This document shows, piece by piece, positions 1 through 9,056 of a DNA stretch of 64,000 nucleotides. How positions within the stretch are numbered: the stretch's first letter is position 1; each line of letters starts with the position of its first letter. Position numbers and translations under genes: made by a program. The notes under the pieces are model-generated. The model ran no database searches, was not told where the DNA came from, and saw nothing but the letters and a program-made list of their open reading frames with translations. Source of the stretch: an uncultured Ferrovibrio sp. (GTDB lineage Bacteria; Pseudomonadota; Alphaproteobacteria; Ferrovibrionales; Ferrovibrionaceae); contig NZ_CALGPC010000001.1 in NCBI RefSeq assembly GCF_937960835.1, positions 112,280 to 176,279 of the forward strand, read 5' to 3'.

Positions 1-279
1 AATGGCTGCGCGCAAGGCCTCGATGGCCTGATCCAGCCCGCCGCGCGCGGCCTGGAGTTCCGCGCGGAATTGCTGGCCGCGGCTGCCGAGATAAAGCGCG
101 CTGGAGCCGCGCTCGCGCTGCAATTCATGCAGCAGCCTGCCGGCGGCAATGGCATATTGGATGGCTTTGTCGGCGATGGGCGCTTCGGCTGCCTTCTGCC
201 GGTCTTCCCATAAATGCGTTGTTGCGAAACTGAGAAACCCGAGCGTGGCAAATGGGTCATGCGGCACGGCTTCTGACAT
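1..279 (-). CDS. NIT (nitrate/nitrite sensing) domain protein, N-terminal part only
   Basis: This is the first 93 codons of a gene that continues past the left edge. The start at 279 has a GAGG Shine-Dalgarno 5-6 nt upstream. Residues from about 45 read LLHELQRERGSSALYLGS, the typical opening of the NIT domain (long helix, LQxERG, then a D in the next helix). NIT domains sense nitrate or nitrite in chemoreceptors, kinases and NasR-type antiterminators. No signal peptide or membrane segment precedes it, so the visible part looks cytosolic. It lies downstream of cynS on the same strand, beyond a terminator, so it is probably a separate unit. The output domain cannot be seen. Confidence 0.7.
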   Translation of the reverse strand, partial: MSEAVPHDPFATLGFLSFATTHLWEDRQKAAEAPIADKAIQYAIAAGRLLHELQRERGSSALYLGSRGQQFRAELQAARGGLDQAIEALRAAI

Positions 280-469
280 GCGCTACCTCTTTTCACTCTT
301 CGCCGCCGAGGCGGCAAAACTTCCCTAAGCGCAGCGAAGCATCAACCATGCCAGAAAACGTGCCGATGAATCGGCCTCTATACCCTATCGGTGGTATGCC
401 TTCGCACTATCAGCAGGAGAATTGAAAATCACTGCCGGTTTTTTGTGCGCCACGCCGCAAAAGATGGCG

Positions 470-507
470 CGAAAAGAGGAGAAGCGGCCCGCCTGAAGAC
501 GGGCCGC
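470..507 (-). terminator. Terminator downstream of cynS
   Basis: A perfect 8-bp stem (484-491 with 500-507, GCGGCCCG/CGGGCCGC) with an 8-nt loop is followed on the minus strand by a pyrimidine-rich tract with TTTT. It lies 10 nt after the cynS stop and fits a Rho-independent end of the cyn operon. Confidence 0.7.
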
Positions 508-516
508 AAGCCGTCA

Positions 517-966
517 TCAGTAGCGCTTGTAATCGAGGAACTTGCCGGTCATGACGATCTTCACGCGGTCGCCCTTCGGATCGGGCAGGCGTTCCATCGT
601 CATGTTGAAATCGATGGCTGACATGATGCCGTCGCCGAATTCCTCCTGGATCAGTTCCTTCCAGGTGGTGCCGTAGACCTGCACCAGCTCGTAGAAGCGA
701 TAGATCAGCGGATCGGTCGGCGGACCCGGCGGCAGCGAGCCGCGATACGGAATCTCCGACAGCAGCTTCTGCTCCATCTTGGTCAGGCCGAACAGCTTGG
801 CGGCCTTGGCGGCCTGCGCGGGTTCGAGCTTCATCTGGCCGAGCAGACCGGCGGTAAGGAAGACAGGCGACTGCTTGGGATCGATCTTCTTGGTGATCTC
901 CTTCCAGCTCCAGCCTTTCATCCGTTTGATATCGAGAATCTTCTCGGTGACGTCACTGCGCTTCAC
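517..966 (-). CDS. cynS: Cyanate hydratase (cyanase) CynS
   Basis: Cyanase converts cyanate and bicarbonate to ammonia and CO2 (via carbamate) as a homodecamer in the cytosol. The 149-residue protein matches the family length (about 147-156). The N-terminal helical domain covers roughly residues 1-75. The catalytic domain contains YRFYE and GDGIMSAI, placing the catalytic Arg, Glu and Ser at R90, E93 and S116. The GTG start at 966 is chosen because AGGAGA lies 7 nt upstream and the homologous N-terminus begins here; an in-frame upstream extension reaching 1275 overlaps cynD and is not credible. It is the last gene of cynABDS. The motif match makes the call secure. Confidence 0.96.
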   Translation of the reverse strand: MKRSDVTEKILDIKRMKGWSWKEITKKIDPKQSPVFLTAGLLGQMKLEPAQAAKAAKLFGLTKMEQKLLSEIPYRGSLPPGPPTDPLIYRFYELVQVYGTTWKELIQEEFGDGIMSAIDFNMTMERLPDPKGDRVKIVMTGKFLDYKRY

Positions 967-1045
967 GTATCTCTCTCCTGTGCTTTCTAGTTGGGCGAGT
1001 GGACTAGGGTGCAAACAACCACGCGATAAAAATCGGTGCGGGCGA

Positions 1046-1927
1046 TCACTCCGCGCCGGCGGCGGCGACGGAGCGGCTATAGGCGGCGCCGGCGGTTCCG
1101 CCGACCTGGACATGCGGCGGCTTGCGCGCATCCCAGCCGGCAGGCGGCGTGAAGGCTTTCGAGCGGCGCACCAGGAAATCCAGCAGGTGGTTGCGGATCG
1201 GATAGTAATCCGCCTGCTGGTGCAGGGTTTCGCGGGTGCGATCCTTGGGCAAGGTGTTGACCAGGATTTCAGCAATGCGCGCGCCCGGACCGTTGGTCAT
1301 CAGCACGATGCGGTCGGCCAGCAGAATGGCCTCGTCCACGTCATGGGTGATCATGAAGACGGTCAGATTGGTGGCGGCGCGGATGCGCAGCACTTCGTCC
1401 TGCAAGGTGCCGCGGGTGAGCGCATCGAGCGCCGAGAAGGGCTCGTCCATCAGCAGCGTCTTCGGCTCGATGGACAGCGCGCGGGCAATGCCAACGCGCT
1501 GCTTCATGCCGCCGGAAAGCTGCGAGGGCTTTTTCGCCTCGGCGCCGGACAGGCCGACCATGGCGATGTATTTGCGCGCATGCTCGACCGCCTTTGCCTT
1601 CGGCCAGTCCGGCCAGCGCGACTGCACGGCGAAGAGCACGTTGTCGAGCACGCTCATCCACGGCATCAGCGCATGGCTCTGAAACACCACGGCGCGGTCC
1701 AGCGAGGGGCCTTCGACCGCCTTGCCGTCGAAGATGATGGCGCCGGCGCTGGGCTTGTCCAAGCCGGCGAGGATGTTGAGCACGGTGGTCTTGCCGCAGC
1801 CGGAATGGCCGATGATGCAGACGAACTCGCCCTTCTCCATCCCGAACCACAGATCCTCGAACACCGCCTTGTCGGTGCCGGGGAATTGCCGCTTCAGGCC
1901 TTCGACCGAAATGAAATGCTGACTCAT
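1046..1927 (-). CDS. cynD: Cyanate/nitrate-type ABC transporter ATP-binding protein (CynD/NrtD family)
   Basis: This is the ATPase of the oxyanion importer encoded with CynA and CynB. The 293 residues contain Walker A GHSGCGKTT (40-48), the signature LSGGMKQRVGIARAL and Walker B LLMDEPFSALD, followed by the H-loop segment MITHDVDEAILLADR. It resembles the NrtD/SsuB/TauB group. It starts 7 nt after the permease stop, so the two genes are cotranscribed. Context with cyanase and a sigma-54 activator indicates cyanate as substrate, although nitrate transporters are very similar in sequence. Confidence 0.9.
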   Translation of the reverse strand: MSQHFISVEGLKRQFPGTDKAVFEDLWFGMEKGEFVCIIGHSGCGKTTVLNILAGLDKPSAGAIIFDGKAVEGPSLDRAVVFQSHALMPWMSVLDNVLFAVQSRWPDWPKAKAVEHARKYIAMVGLSGAEAKKPSQLSGGMKQRVGIARALSIEPKTLLMDEPFSALDALTRGTLQDEVLRIRAATNLTVFMITHDVDEAILLADRIVLMTNGPGARIAEILVNTLPKDRTRETLHQQADYYPIRNHLLDFLVRRSKAFTPPAGWDARKPPHVQVGGTAGAAYSRSVAAAGAE

Positions 1928-1934
1928 GGCTGCC

Positions 1935-2774
1935 TCACTCCGGATAGGTCACAAGACGGGTAAGGAAGCCGAGCAGCTGATCGAGCAGCATGCCGATCAC
2001 GCCGATGAACAGGATGGCGTTGATCACGTTGGCAATCGAGAGATTGTTCCACTCGTTCCACACGAAGTAGCCGATGCCGGTGCCGCCCACGAGCATTTCG
2101 GCGGCGACGATCACCAGCCAGGCGATCGAGACCGAAATGCGCATGCCGGTGAGAATGGTCGGCGCCGCAGCCGGCAGGATGACGCGGAAGATCTTGCGGA
2201 AGGTGCCGACTTCCAGCGTGCGCGCGACATTGAGCCATTCCTTGCGCACATTGGCGACGGCGAAGGCGGTGTTCACCAGCATCGGCCAGATCGAGCAGAT
2301 GAAGATGACGAAGACCGCCGAGATGTTGCTGTCCTTGATCGTATAGAGCGCAAGCGGCATCCAGGCCAGCGGCGATACCGGGCGCATCACCTGGATGAAC
2401 GGATCGAGCGCCTTGCGGAACAAAGGCGACAGGCCGATCAGGAAGCCGAGCGGCACGGCAACGATCACCGCGAGACCGAAGCCGATGCCGACCCGCAGAA
2501 TGGAATAGGCAAGCTGGGTTCCGATGCCCTGGTCGTTCGGTCCCTTGTAGTAGAAGGGATCGGCGATGTGATTCCACAACACCTTGCCGACATCGAGCGG
2601 CCCGGGCATCGCGGATTTGCCGGTGACCGCCGTCTGCCCCATCAGCTTGGCATATTCGGGATCGATATCGCTGGCAGCGCCGCCGCCCATCGTGCCGAGC
2701 TGCCACGCCGCCAGGAAGGCGGCGAGCAGCGCGACCGACAGGATCGCAGCGCGTAATCGGAACGACAGACGCAT
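1935..2774 (-). CDS. cynB: Cyanate/nitrate-type ABC transporter permease (CynB/NrtB family)
   Basis: The inner-membrane permease has 279 residues. One N-terminal helix (about residues 8-27) is followed by a periplasmic stretch and a BPD_transp_1 core with about five helices. The EAA-loop region around EWLNVARTLEVGTFRKIFRVILPAAAP contacts the ATPase. It lies between cynA (gap 15 nt) and cynD (gap 7 nt). The family (NtrB/SsuC/TauC type) imports small anions. Cyanate specificity is inferred from the neighbouring cyanase and not from the sequence itself. Confidence 0.9.
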   Translation of the reverse strand: MRLSFRLRAAILSVALLAAFLAAWQLGTMGGGAASDIDPEYAKLMGQTAVTGKSAMPGPLDVGKVLWNHIADPFYYKGPNDQGIGTQLAYSILRVGIGFGLAVIVAVPLGFLIGLSPLFRKALDPFIQVMRPVSPLAWMPLALYTIKDSNISAVFVIFICSIWPMLVNTAFAVANVRKEWLNVARTLEVGTFRKIFRVILPAAAPTILTGMRISVSIAWLVIVAAEMLVGGTGIGYFVWNEWNNLSIANVINAILFIGVIGMLLDQLLGFLTRLVTYPE

Positions 2775-2789
2775 GGAACCAGTCCTGCC

Positions 2790-4184
2790 TTAGACGCGCT
2801 TGATCTTGAAGGAGGCGATGTATTCCTCAGGCTTCGCCGGATCGAAGGTCTTGCCCATCACCGTCGCCGGCGCATAGGTCGCCGAAGGCGGGGTCAGACC
2901 GACCTCCTTCATCAGCTTGGCCGCGTCGGTCGCCAAAAAGACCTGCTCGGCCACCTTCTTGTAATCGACATCGCCCTTGAGCTGGCCCCAGCGCTTCATC
3001 TGGGTGAGGATCCAGACCGCGAAGCTGTGCCAGGGGAAGGGCGCGAAGTCGATGCGATCAGGCACCTTCTGCACCTTGCCGAGGCCGTCGGCGAAGGTGC
3101 CGGTCAGCACCTGCTCGACCACGGTCACCGGCTGGTTCAGGTAGTTGGCCGGCGCGATGGCTTCGGCGATCTGCTTGCGGTTCTCCGCCTTGGTGGCGAA
3201 AGCGGTCGCCTCGATGATCGCCTTGAGCAATGCCTGATAGGTGTTCGGCATCGTCTTGACGAATTCCTCAGACGCCGCGAAGGCGCAGCAGGGATGGCCG
3301 TCCCAGATTTCCTTCGACAGGATGTGGATGAAGCCCACCCCGTCATAGACGGCGCGCTGGTTGACCGGATCGGGCGCCAGGAAACCGTCGATATTGTCGG
3401 CGCGCAGGTTGGCGACCATCTCCGGCGGCGGCACGGCGCGGATCTGCACATCGGTATCCGGATCGACGCCATGTTCGGCCAGATAGTAGCGCAGCAGATA
3501 ATTGTGCATCGAATAGTCGAAGGGCACCGCGAGCTTGAAGCCCTTCCAGGATTTCGGATCGCGCTTGTCCTTGTGCTTCATCGACAGCGTGATCGCCTGG
3601 CCGTTGATGTTCTCCACCGCCGGCATCGTGTAGGGGATCGGGTTGGAGCCGGTGCCGGTGGTGATCGCCAGCGGCATGGGCGAAAGCATATGCGCCGCGT
3701 CGTATTCCTTGTTCAGCGTCTTGTCGCGGATCACCGCCCAGCCGGCGGTCTTGATCACTTCGACATTCAGGCCGTGCTTGGAGTAGAAGCCCATCGGATG
3801 GGCCATGATGATCGGCGTGGCGCAGGTGATCGGAATGAAGCCGACCTTGAGATCCTTCTTCTCCAGCGGACCGCTCTTGCCCTGCGCGAACACCTCGCGC
3901 GCGGTGGCCAGCGGGAAGGCCTGCTCCAGAGCGGCCAGCAGGGTACCCGCGCCGATGGCATGCAGCACGCGCCGGCGCGTCATGTCGTCAGGCAGGATGG
4001 CGCGGATGACGGCCTGATCGACCGCATTGGTCAGACGCTTTTCCTCATCGGCGGCCGTCTCAAGCTCGGCCTGCCGCTGCAGCGCGGCGTATTCGGCATT
4101 GTGCTCGGCCAGGCTGCGGTGCGCCCCGCAGGGGCAGGCGCCGAGCGACGTGCCGGCATCGAACGGATTCTTGAACAAGGACAT
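2790..4184 (-). CDS. cynA: ABC transporter substrate-binding protein, NrtA/CmpA/CynA type, Tat-exported
   Basis: This is the periplasmic binding protein of the importer, 464 residues. It has a long N-region with a CPCG motif (residues 17-20). A twin-arginine segment MTRRRVLHAIGAG follows at 68-80 with a hydrophobic stretch ending near A95, so Tat export is likely and the N-region is unusually long. The remainder is an NMT1/NrtA-like fold with motifs such as GFIPITCATPIIMAHPMGFY. It is the promoter-proximal gene of the operon, starting about 35 nt after the predicted sigma-54 transcription start. Nitrate or bicarbonate binding cannot be excluded by reading alone. Confidence 0.9.
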   Translation of the reverse strand: MSLFKNPFDAGTSLGACPCGAHRSLAEHNAEYAALQRQAELETAADEEKRLTNAVDQAVIRAILPDDMTRRRVLHAIGAGTLLAALEQAFPLATAREVFAQGKSGPLEKKDLKVGFIPITCATPIIMAHPMGFYSKHGLNVEVIKTAGWAVIRDKTLNKEYDAAHMLSPMPLAITTGTGSNPIPYTMPAVENINGQAITLSMKHKDKRDPKSWKGFKLAVPFDYSMHNYLLRYYLAEHGVDPDTDVQIRAVPPPEMVANLRADNIDGFLAPDPVNQRAVYDGVGFIHILSKEIWDGHPCCAFAASEEFVKTMPNTYQALLKAIIEATAFATKAENRKQIAEAIAPANYLNQPVTVVEQVLTGTFADGLGKVQKVPDRIDFAPFPWHSFAVWILTQMKRWGQLKGDVDYKKVAEQVFLATDAAKLMKEVGLTPPSATYAPATVMGKTFDPAKPEEYIASFKIKRV

Positions 4185-4229
4185 GGCGCGGTCTCTCCCC
4201 CGATTGCTGTGGCTGCCTGGTTGCAGTGC

Positions 4230-4245
4230 AGCAAGGACCGTGCCA
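4230..4245 (-). promoter_or_regulatory. Sigma-54 (-24/-12) promoter of the cynABDS operon
   Basis: Read on the minus strand the sequence is TGGCACGGTCCTTGCT, which fits the RpoN consensus TGGCAC-N5-TTGCW exactly, with GG and GC at the invariant -24 and -12 positions. The start point would be near 4220, giving a 35-nt leader before cynA. A divergent sigma-54 activator gene and dyad sites upstream make this a functional assignment and not a chance match. Confidence 0.88.
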
Positions 4246-4265
4246 GAGGCTGTGGGCGCGTGTGG

Positions 4266-4367
4266 TTACAGCGGTAATCGAGCGTTACACGCCGTAAGGC
4301 CGTCGGAGGCATATTACGATAATTCGTAGTATACGAAATTCCGTAATTATGATTACGATAGATCGTA
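4266..4367. promoter_or_regulatory. Array of TTAC/GTAA dyads: probable CynF upstream activating sites
   Basis: Three 14-bp inverted repeats stand in a row: TACGATAATTCGTA (4315-4328), TACGAAATTCCGTA (4332-4345) and TACGATAGATCGTA (4354-4367, 6-bp perfect arms). Two weaker TTAC-N4/5-GTAA dyads lie at 4266-4277 and 4285-4297. All are in the AT-rich gap between cynA and cynF, about 45-150 nt upstream of the sigma-54 start point. That is where enhancer-binding proteins normally sit. The dyad nearest cynF is 32 nt from its start codon, so autoregulation is also possible. Confidence 0.72.
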
Positions 4368-4398
4368 GTTATTGATCGAGAGGCCACCGGAGAGGCCG

Positions 4399-6366
<1,968 letters not shown>

Positions 6367-6503
6367 CTGGCACGCGCGGGTTAGCACTCCTACCCTCTTG
6401 TGTGCCAGCGCGGTTCGCGCTCCACTGGCCGCCTTCGGACCGCCCCTGAACGCAACCGCCCGGCCAGCTTTGCTGGCCGCGCCGCTCACCGATGCGAGGA
6501 CCC

Positions 6504-6746
6504 ATGGCGACCGCGAAACTTGAGAAAAATGGCAAGATCTGTCTGCCGAGCGACATGCTTGAGATCCATCGCTGGCAGGCCGGCACCGAATTCTCCATCG
6601 AAGACAGGCCCGAGGGCCTGCTGCTGCGCCCGCTGAACGGCGATTTGCGGCCGGTGAAGGAAACGCAGACCGGCCACAGCGCCACCGGGCGGGACCGCAC
6701 GCTGGCCGATGCGATGCGTAACCGCTACGCGAAGCTGGGGCATTAA
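6504..6746 (+). CDS. AbrB/MazE-like small DNA-binding protein
   Basis: The 80-residue protein opens MATAKLEKNGKICLPSDMLE, the swapped-hairpin pattern of SpoVT/AbrB-type antitoxins and regulators (K-x-G-x-I-x-L-P). The start at 6504 has GAGGA about 4 nt upstream; an in-frame ATG at 6492 is less likely. No VapC/PIN or MazF-like gene follows. It is therefore either an orphan antitoxin or a stand-alone regulator. It lies between cynF and the mobile mystery cassette with no shared operon. Confidence 0.6.
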   Translation: MATAKLEKNGKICLPSDMLEIHRWQAGTEFSIEDRPEGLLLRPLNGDLRPVKETQTGHSATGRDRTLADAMRNRYAKLGH

Positions 6747-6813
6747 TTCACTCACGCCTTGCGGAAAAATGTAACTCGACTGGACACTTCAAGCATATCG
6801 ATCGTGAAAAATG

Positions 6814-7413
6814 CTATGACCGCGCAAAGGCAAGCAGCGGTCTGATGTCATGACGGTCAGCGGCGCGCAGGGCTTCGATATATTTGGTACGTAGTTCACC
6901 GACATCGGCAAGGCTGCCGCTGCCCCAGCTGAAAGGCTGACCGCCAAGCCATTCGACCAGAAGATCAGCCATCAGGCGCGCGTGCCGACCGTTACCATTT
7001 GGAAATGGATGGATTGCGACGAGCCGATGGTGCAACCGAACGGCGATTTCATCGGTTGGATAGGTTTTGTGCTCCACCCAGTAGCACACATCACCAAACA
7101 GCGCCGCCATTTCGGCGTGGATGCGGTAGGCGTCGACCCCGATATTGCGCGCCGTCGTACGGCAAGTTCCCGCCCATTTCCATACATTGCCGAACATGCG
7201 CTTATGCAGGTCCAGCGCAAATTTGATACTCAGAATGTCCTTCGTTTTTTTTCGGCCAAGGAGTCTTTGTGCCCACACAGCACACGCCAGGATATTCTCC
7301 TCCTCCGCCTCGTTGAGGTCGCGCCGATGGGTGATCCAGCTTTGCAGGAGTCCGTCGCGCTCCTCCGGCTCCAGCGGCGTCGCACCGTCCGGTTCCGCAA
7401 AGACGTCGTTCAC
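6814..7413 (-). CDS. Mobile mystery protein B: Fic/DOC-family enzyme
   Basis: This is a Fic-fold protein of 199 residues with the complete active-site motif HPFPNGNGRHAR (residues 135-146); His135 is the expected general base. Fic enzymes usually transfer AMP from ATP to a target protein. The family 'mobile mystery protein B' is consistently encoded after an XRE-type 'mobile mystery protein A', as here. I chose GTG 7413 because it overlaps the stop of the upstream gene and has GGGAGGAGG just before it; another in-frame GTG is at 7425. No clear [ST]xxxE[GN] inhibitory motif is visible, so control may depend on the partner. The target is unknown. Confidence 0.85.
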   Translation of the reverse strand: MNDVFAEPDGATPLEPEERDGLLQSWITHRRDLNEAEEENILACAVWAQRLLGRKKTKDILSIKFALDLHKRMFGNVWKWAGTCRTTARNIGVDAYRIHAEMAALFGDVCYWVEHKTYPTDEIAVRLHHRLVAIHPFPNGNGRHARLMADLLVEWLGGQPFSWGSGSLADVGELRTKYIEALRAADRHDIRPLLAFARS

Positions 7414-7871
7414 GCCTCCTCCCACAGATCACGCCCCTTGATGTGATCGCGGATATAGGCCTCGATACGTGCTTCCATCTCAGCGTCACCGGTGTCCTGC
7501 GCTTCCAGCTTCATGGTGTGGGCGACGCGGGTCAGCGCGCGCAGCGCGATCTTCCGGGCCCGCGCGTTGACCACTTCCTCCAGGGAGCTGTTTGGCACAA
7601 GGGCATAAACCAATGTGCAGTCGAGCGCTTCCGCCGCCCTGCGCAACGTGCTGAGCTGGATCGAGCCTCTCGCTTCTGATTTCTCGATAGCCTCGACTGT
7701 CTGCGGACGGACGTCCAGCCGCACAGCAAGCTGTACGCCGGTCATGCCGATCGCATCCCTGATTGCCCGTATCCAGCCTTTTGGCGGCGGGCGCAGCCGG
7801 TCCACAGGTTTGAGCACCCTGAGCCGCTCATCCAAGCGCTCACGCGCTTTCTTCCTGGCGTCCTTTTTCAT
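7410..7871 (-). CDS. Mobile mystery protein A: XRE-type HTH regulator
   Basis: The 153-residue protein has a basic N-terminus (MKKDARKKARERLDERL) and an XRE-type HTH at about 33-85 (RDAIGMTGVQLAVRLDVRPQ, then TVEAIEKSEARGSIQLSTLR). An acidic C-terminus follows. Length and layout match the mobile mystery protein A family. Its stop overlaps the start of the Fic gene by 3 nt, so the pair is translationally coupled. A perfect inverted repeat overlaps its start codon, which suggests autoregulation. By analogy with toxin-antitoxin modules it may restrain the Fic enzyme, but this is inference. Confidence 0.85.
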   Translation of the reverse strand: MKKDARKKARERLDERLRVLKPVDRLRPPPKGWIRAIRDAIGMTGVQLAVRLDVRPQTVEAIEKSEARGSIQLSTLRRAAEALDCTLVYALVPNSSLEEVVNARARKIALRALTRVAHTMKLEAQDTGDAEMEARIEAYIRDHIKGRDLWEEA

Positions 7872-7912
7872 ATTATATCCTGATTTTCCCTTTTAGAAAT
7901 CAGGATATAATA
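7871..7912 (-). promoter_or_regulatory. Perfect 16-bp inverted repeat at the start of the mobile mystery operon
   Basis: Arms TATTATATCCTGATTT (7871-7886) and AAATCAGGATATAATA (7897-7912) match perfectly with a 10-nt spacer. On the coding (minus) strand the proximal arm contains the AGGA ribosome-binding site and the first base of the ATG. The element can therefore act as an operator for the XRE protein or, if transcribed, as a hairpin that hides the ribosome-binding site. Further CTGATT/AATCAG half-sites lie upstream (7945-7950, 7963-7968). Confidence 0.75.
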
Positions 7913-8150
7913 TGATTATAGATAAATCAATATCAGAATAAAACCTGATTCTACCTGAAAATAATCAGATTATAGTTTGACCATCAGGCCTGGGCGTTCC
8001 TAGGCTAAATGAAATGCGGCACCCAGGGCCCACATCAGCAGCTTGGGTAAAACCGGAGGCGCCTTTGGCCACAGCATCACCACACTTCAGCGGTGTTGCC
8101 TGATGCAGTGTTTGATCGCCGGTGTGGAAGCCCTAGCTTTCAGGACAGCC

Positions 8151-9038
8151 ATGCGCCGTTTCTGGTCTTTGTTGCATATGGGGATTGCGATCCTCTGCCT
8201 CCCTGCCCTGCCCGCTGCCGCCCAACCGCATGAGGCGCAGCCGCAGGTGGCCCAGACCGTGCCTGTCGCGCCGCAGGATCAGGCGCCGATCAGCGAGCCG
8301 GTTCTGCAACTGCATTCTGGCCATCGCGCAAGCGACGAATGGCGCTTCAGCCTTGGCGTCGGCGGGCTTTATGCGCCGACCTATCTCGGATCGAACAATT
8401 ACGATCTCGATCCGCTGCCGCTTATCGACATCCGCTATCGCGATCGCCTGTTTCTATCCACCCGCGATGGCCTAGGGATCAATCTGCTCTCCGGCAGCAA
8501 CTGGCGCGCCGGCCCGGTGCTGAAATACCGCCGCGGCCGCGATCAGGATGACGATGCAGCGCTTCATGGACTGGGCGATGTCGATCCGGCCGGCGAGATC
8601 GGCGGCTTCGTGCATTACGACCTGCGGCCCTTCACCATGGGCGCGGAAATCCGCCAGGGTTTCGGCGGCCACGATGGCGTGATCGGCGATCTGTTCTTTA
8701 CCTGGACGACGCTGTTCAACGACCGTACGCAGCTCAGCCTGGGTCCGAAGCTGTCGCTGGGCAGCCGCGATTTCACCGAAAGCTATTTCGGCATCGATGC
8801 CAATCAGGCGGCGCGCTCAGGCTATCAGCGTTACGAGGCAGACGGCGTGTTCGTCTCCTACGGCCTTGGCGCATCGCTCACCTATCAGCTCGGCGATGGC
8901 TGGGCGCTCGGCGGCTTTGCCGGCGTCGACCGCCTGGAAGGCGATGCAGCGGATTCGCCCATCGTCGATCAGGCCGGCTCGGCCACCCAGGGCCGCGTGG
9001 GCTTGAGCATTGGCTACAGTTTCGGCACCGGAAAATGA
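8151..9038 (+). CDS. MipA/OmpV-family outer-membrane protein
   Basis: The 295-residue protein starts with a signal peptide (MRRFWSLLHMGIAILCLPALPAAAQ). A beta-rich body in the MipA/OmpV style follows, with repeated aromatic/glycine strands such as SLGVGGLYAPTYLGSNNY near the N-terminus and VGLSIGYSFGTGK at the end. MipA was described as an MltA-interacting scaffold for murein synthesis, and OmpV-type relatives are porin-like. ATG 8151 is preferred because AGGAC is 5-6 nt upstream and it gives a proper signal peptide. It is a single gene with no operon partner. Confidence 0.82.
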   Translation: MRRFWSLLHMGIAILCLPALPAAAQPHEAQPQVAQTVPVAPQDQAPISEPVLQLHSGHRASDEWRFSLGVGGLYAPTYLGSNNYDLDPLPLIDIRYRDRLFLSTRDGLGINLLSGSNWRAGPVLKYRRGRDQDDDAALHGLGDVDPAGEIGGFVHYDLRPFTMGAEIRQGFGGHDGVIGDLFFTWTTLFNDRTQLSLGPKLSLGSRDFTESYFGIDANQAARSGYQRYEADGVFVSYGLGASLTYQLGDGWALGGFAGVDRLEGDAADSPIVDQAGSATQGRVGLSIGYSFGTGK

Positions 9039-9056
9039 TCTAGCAAGCGCACCCGG

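Noticed and set aside
967..1275. Long N-terminal extension of cynS
   Set aside because: The in-frame extension overlaps the end of cynD; the GTG at 966 with AGGAGA and the family start fits better.
3027..4277. Plus-strand ORF of 416 codons opposite cynA
   Set aside because: It mirrors the high-GC codon pattern of cynA and has no domain or ribosome-binding site.
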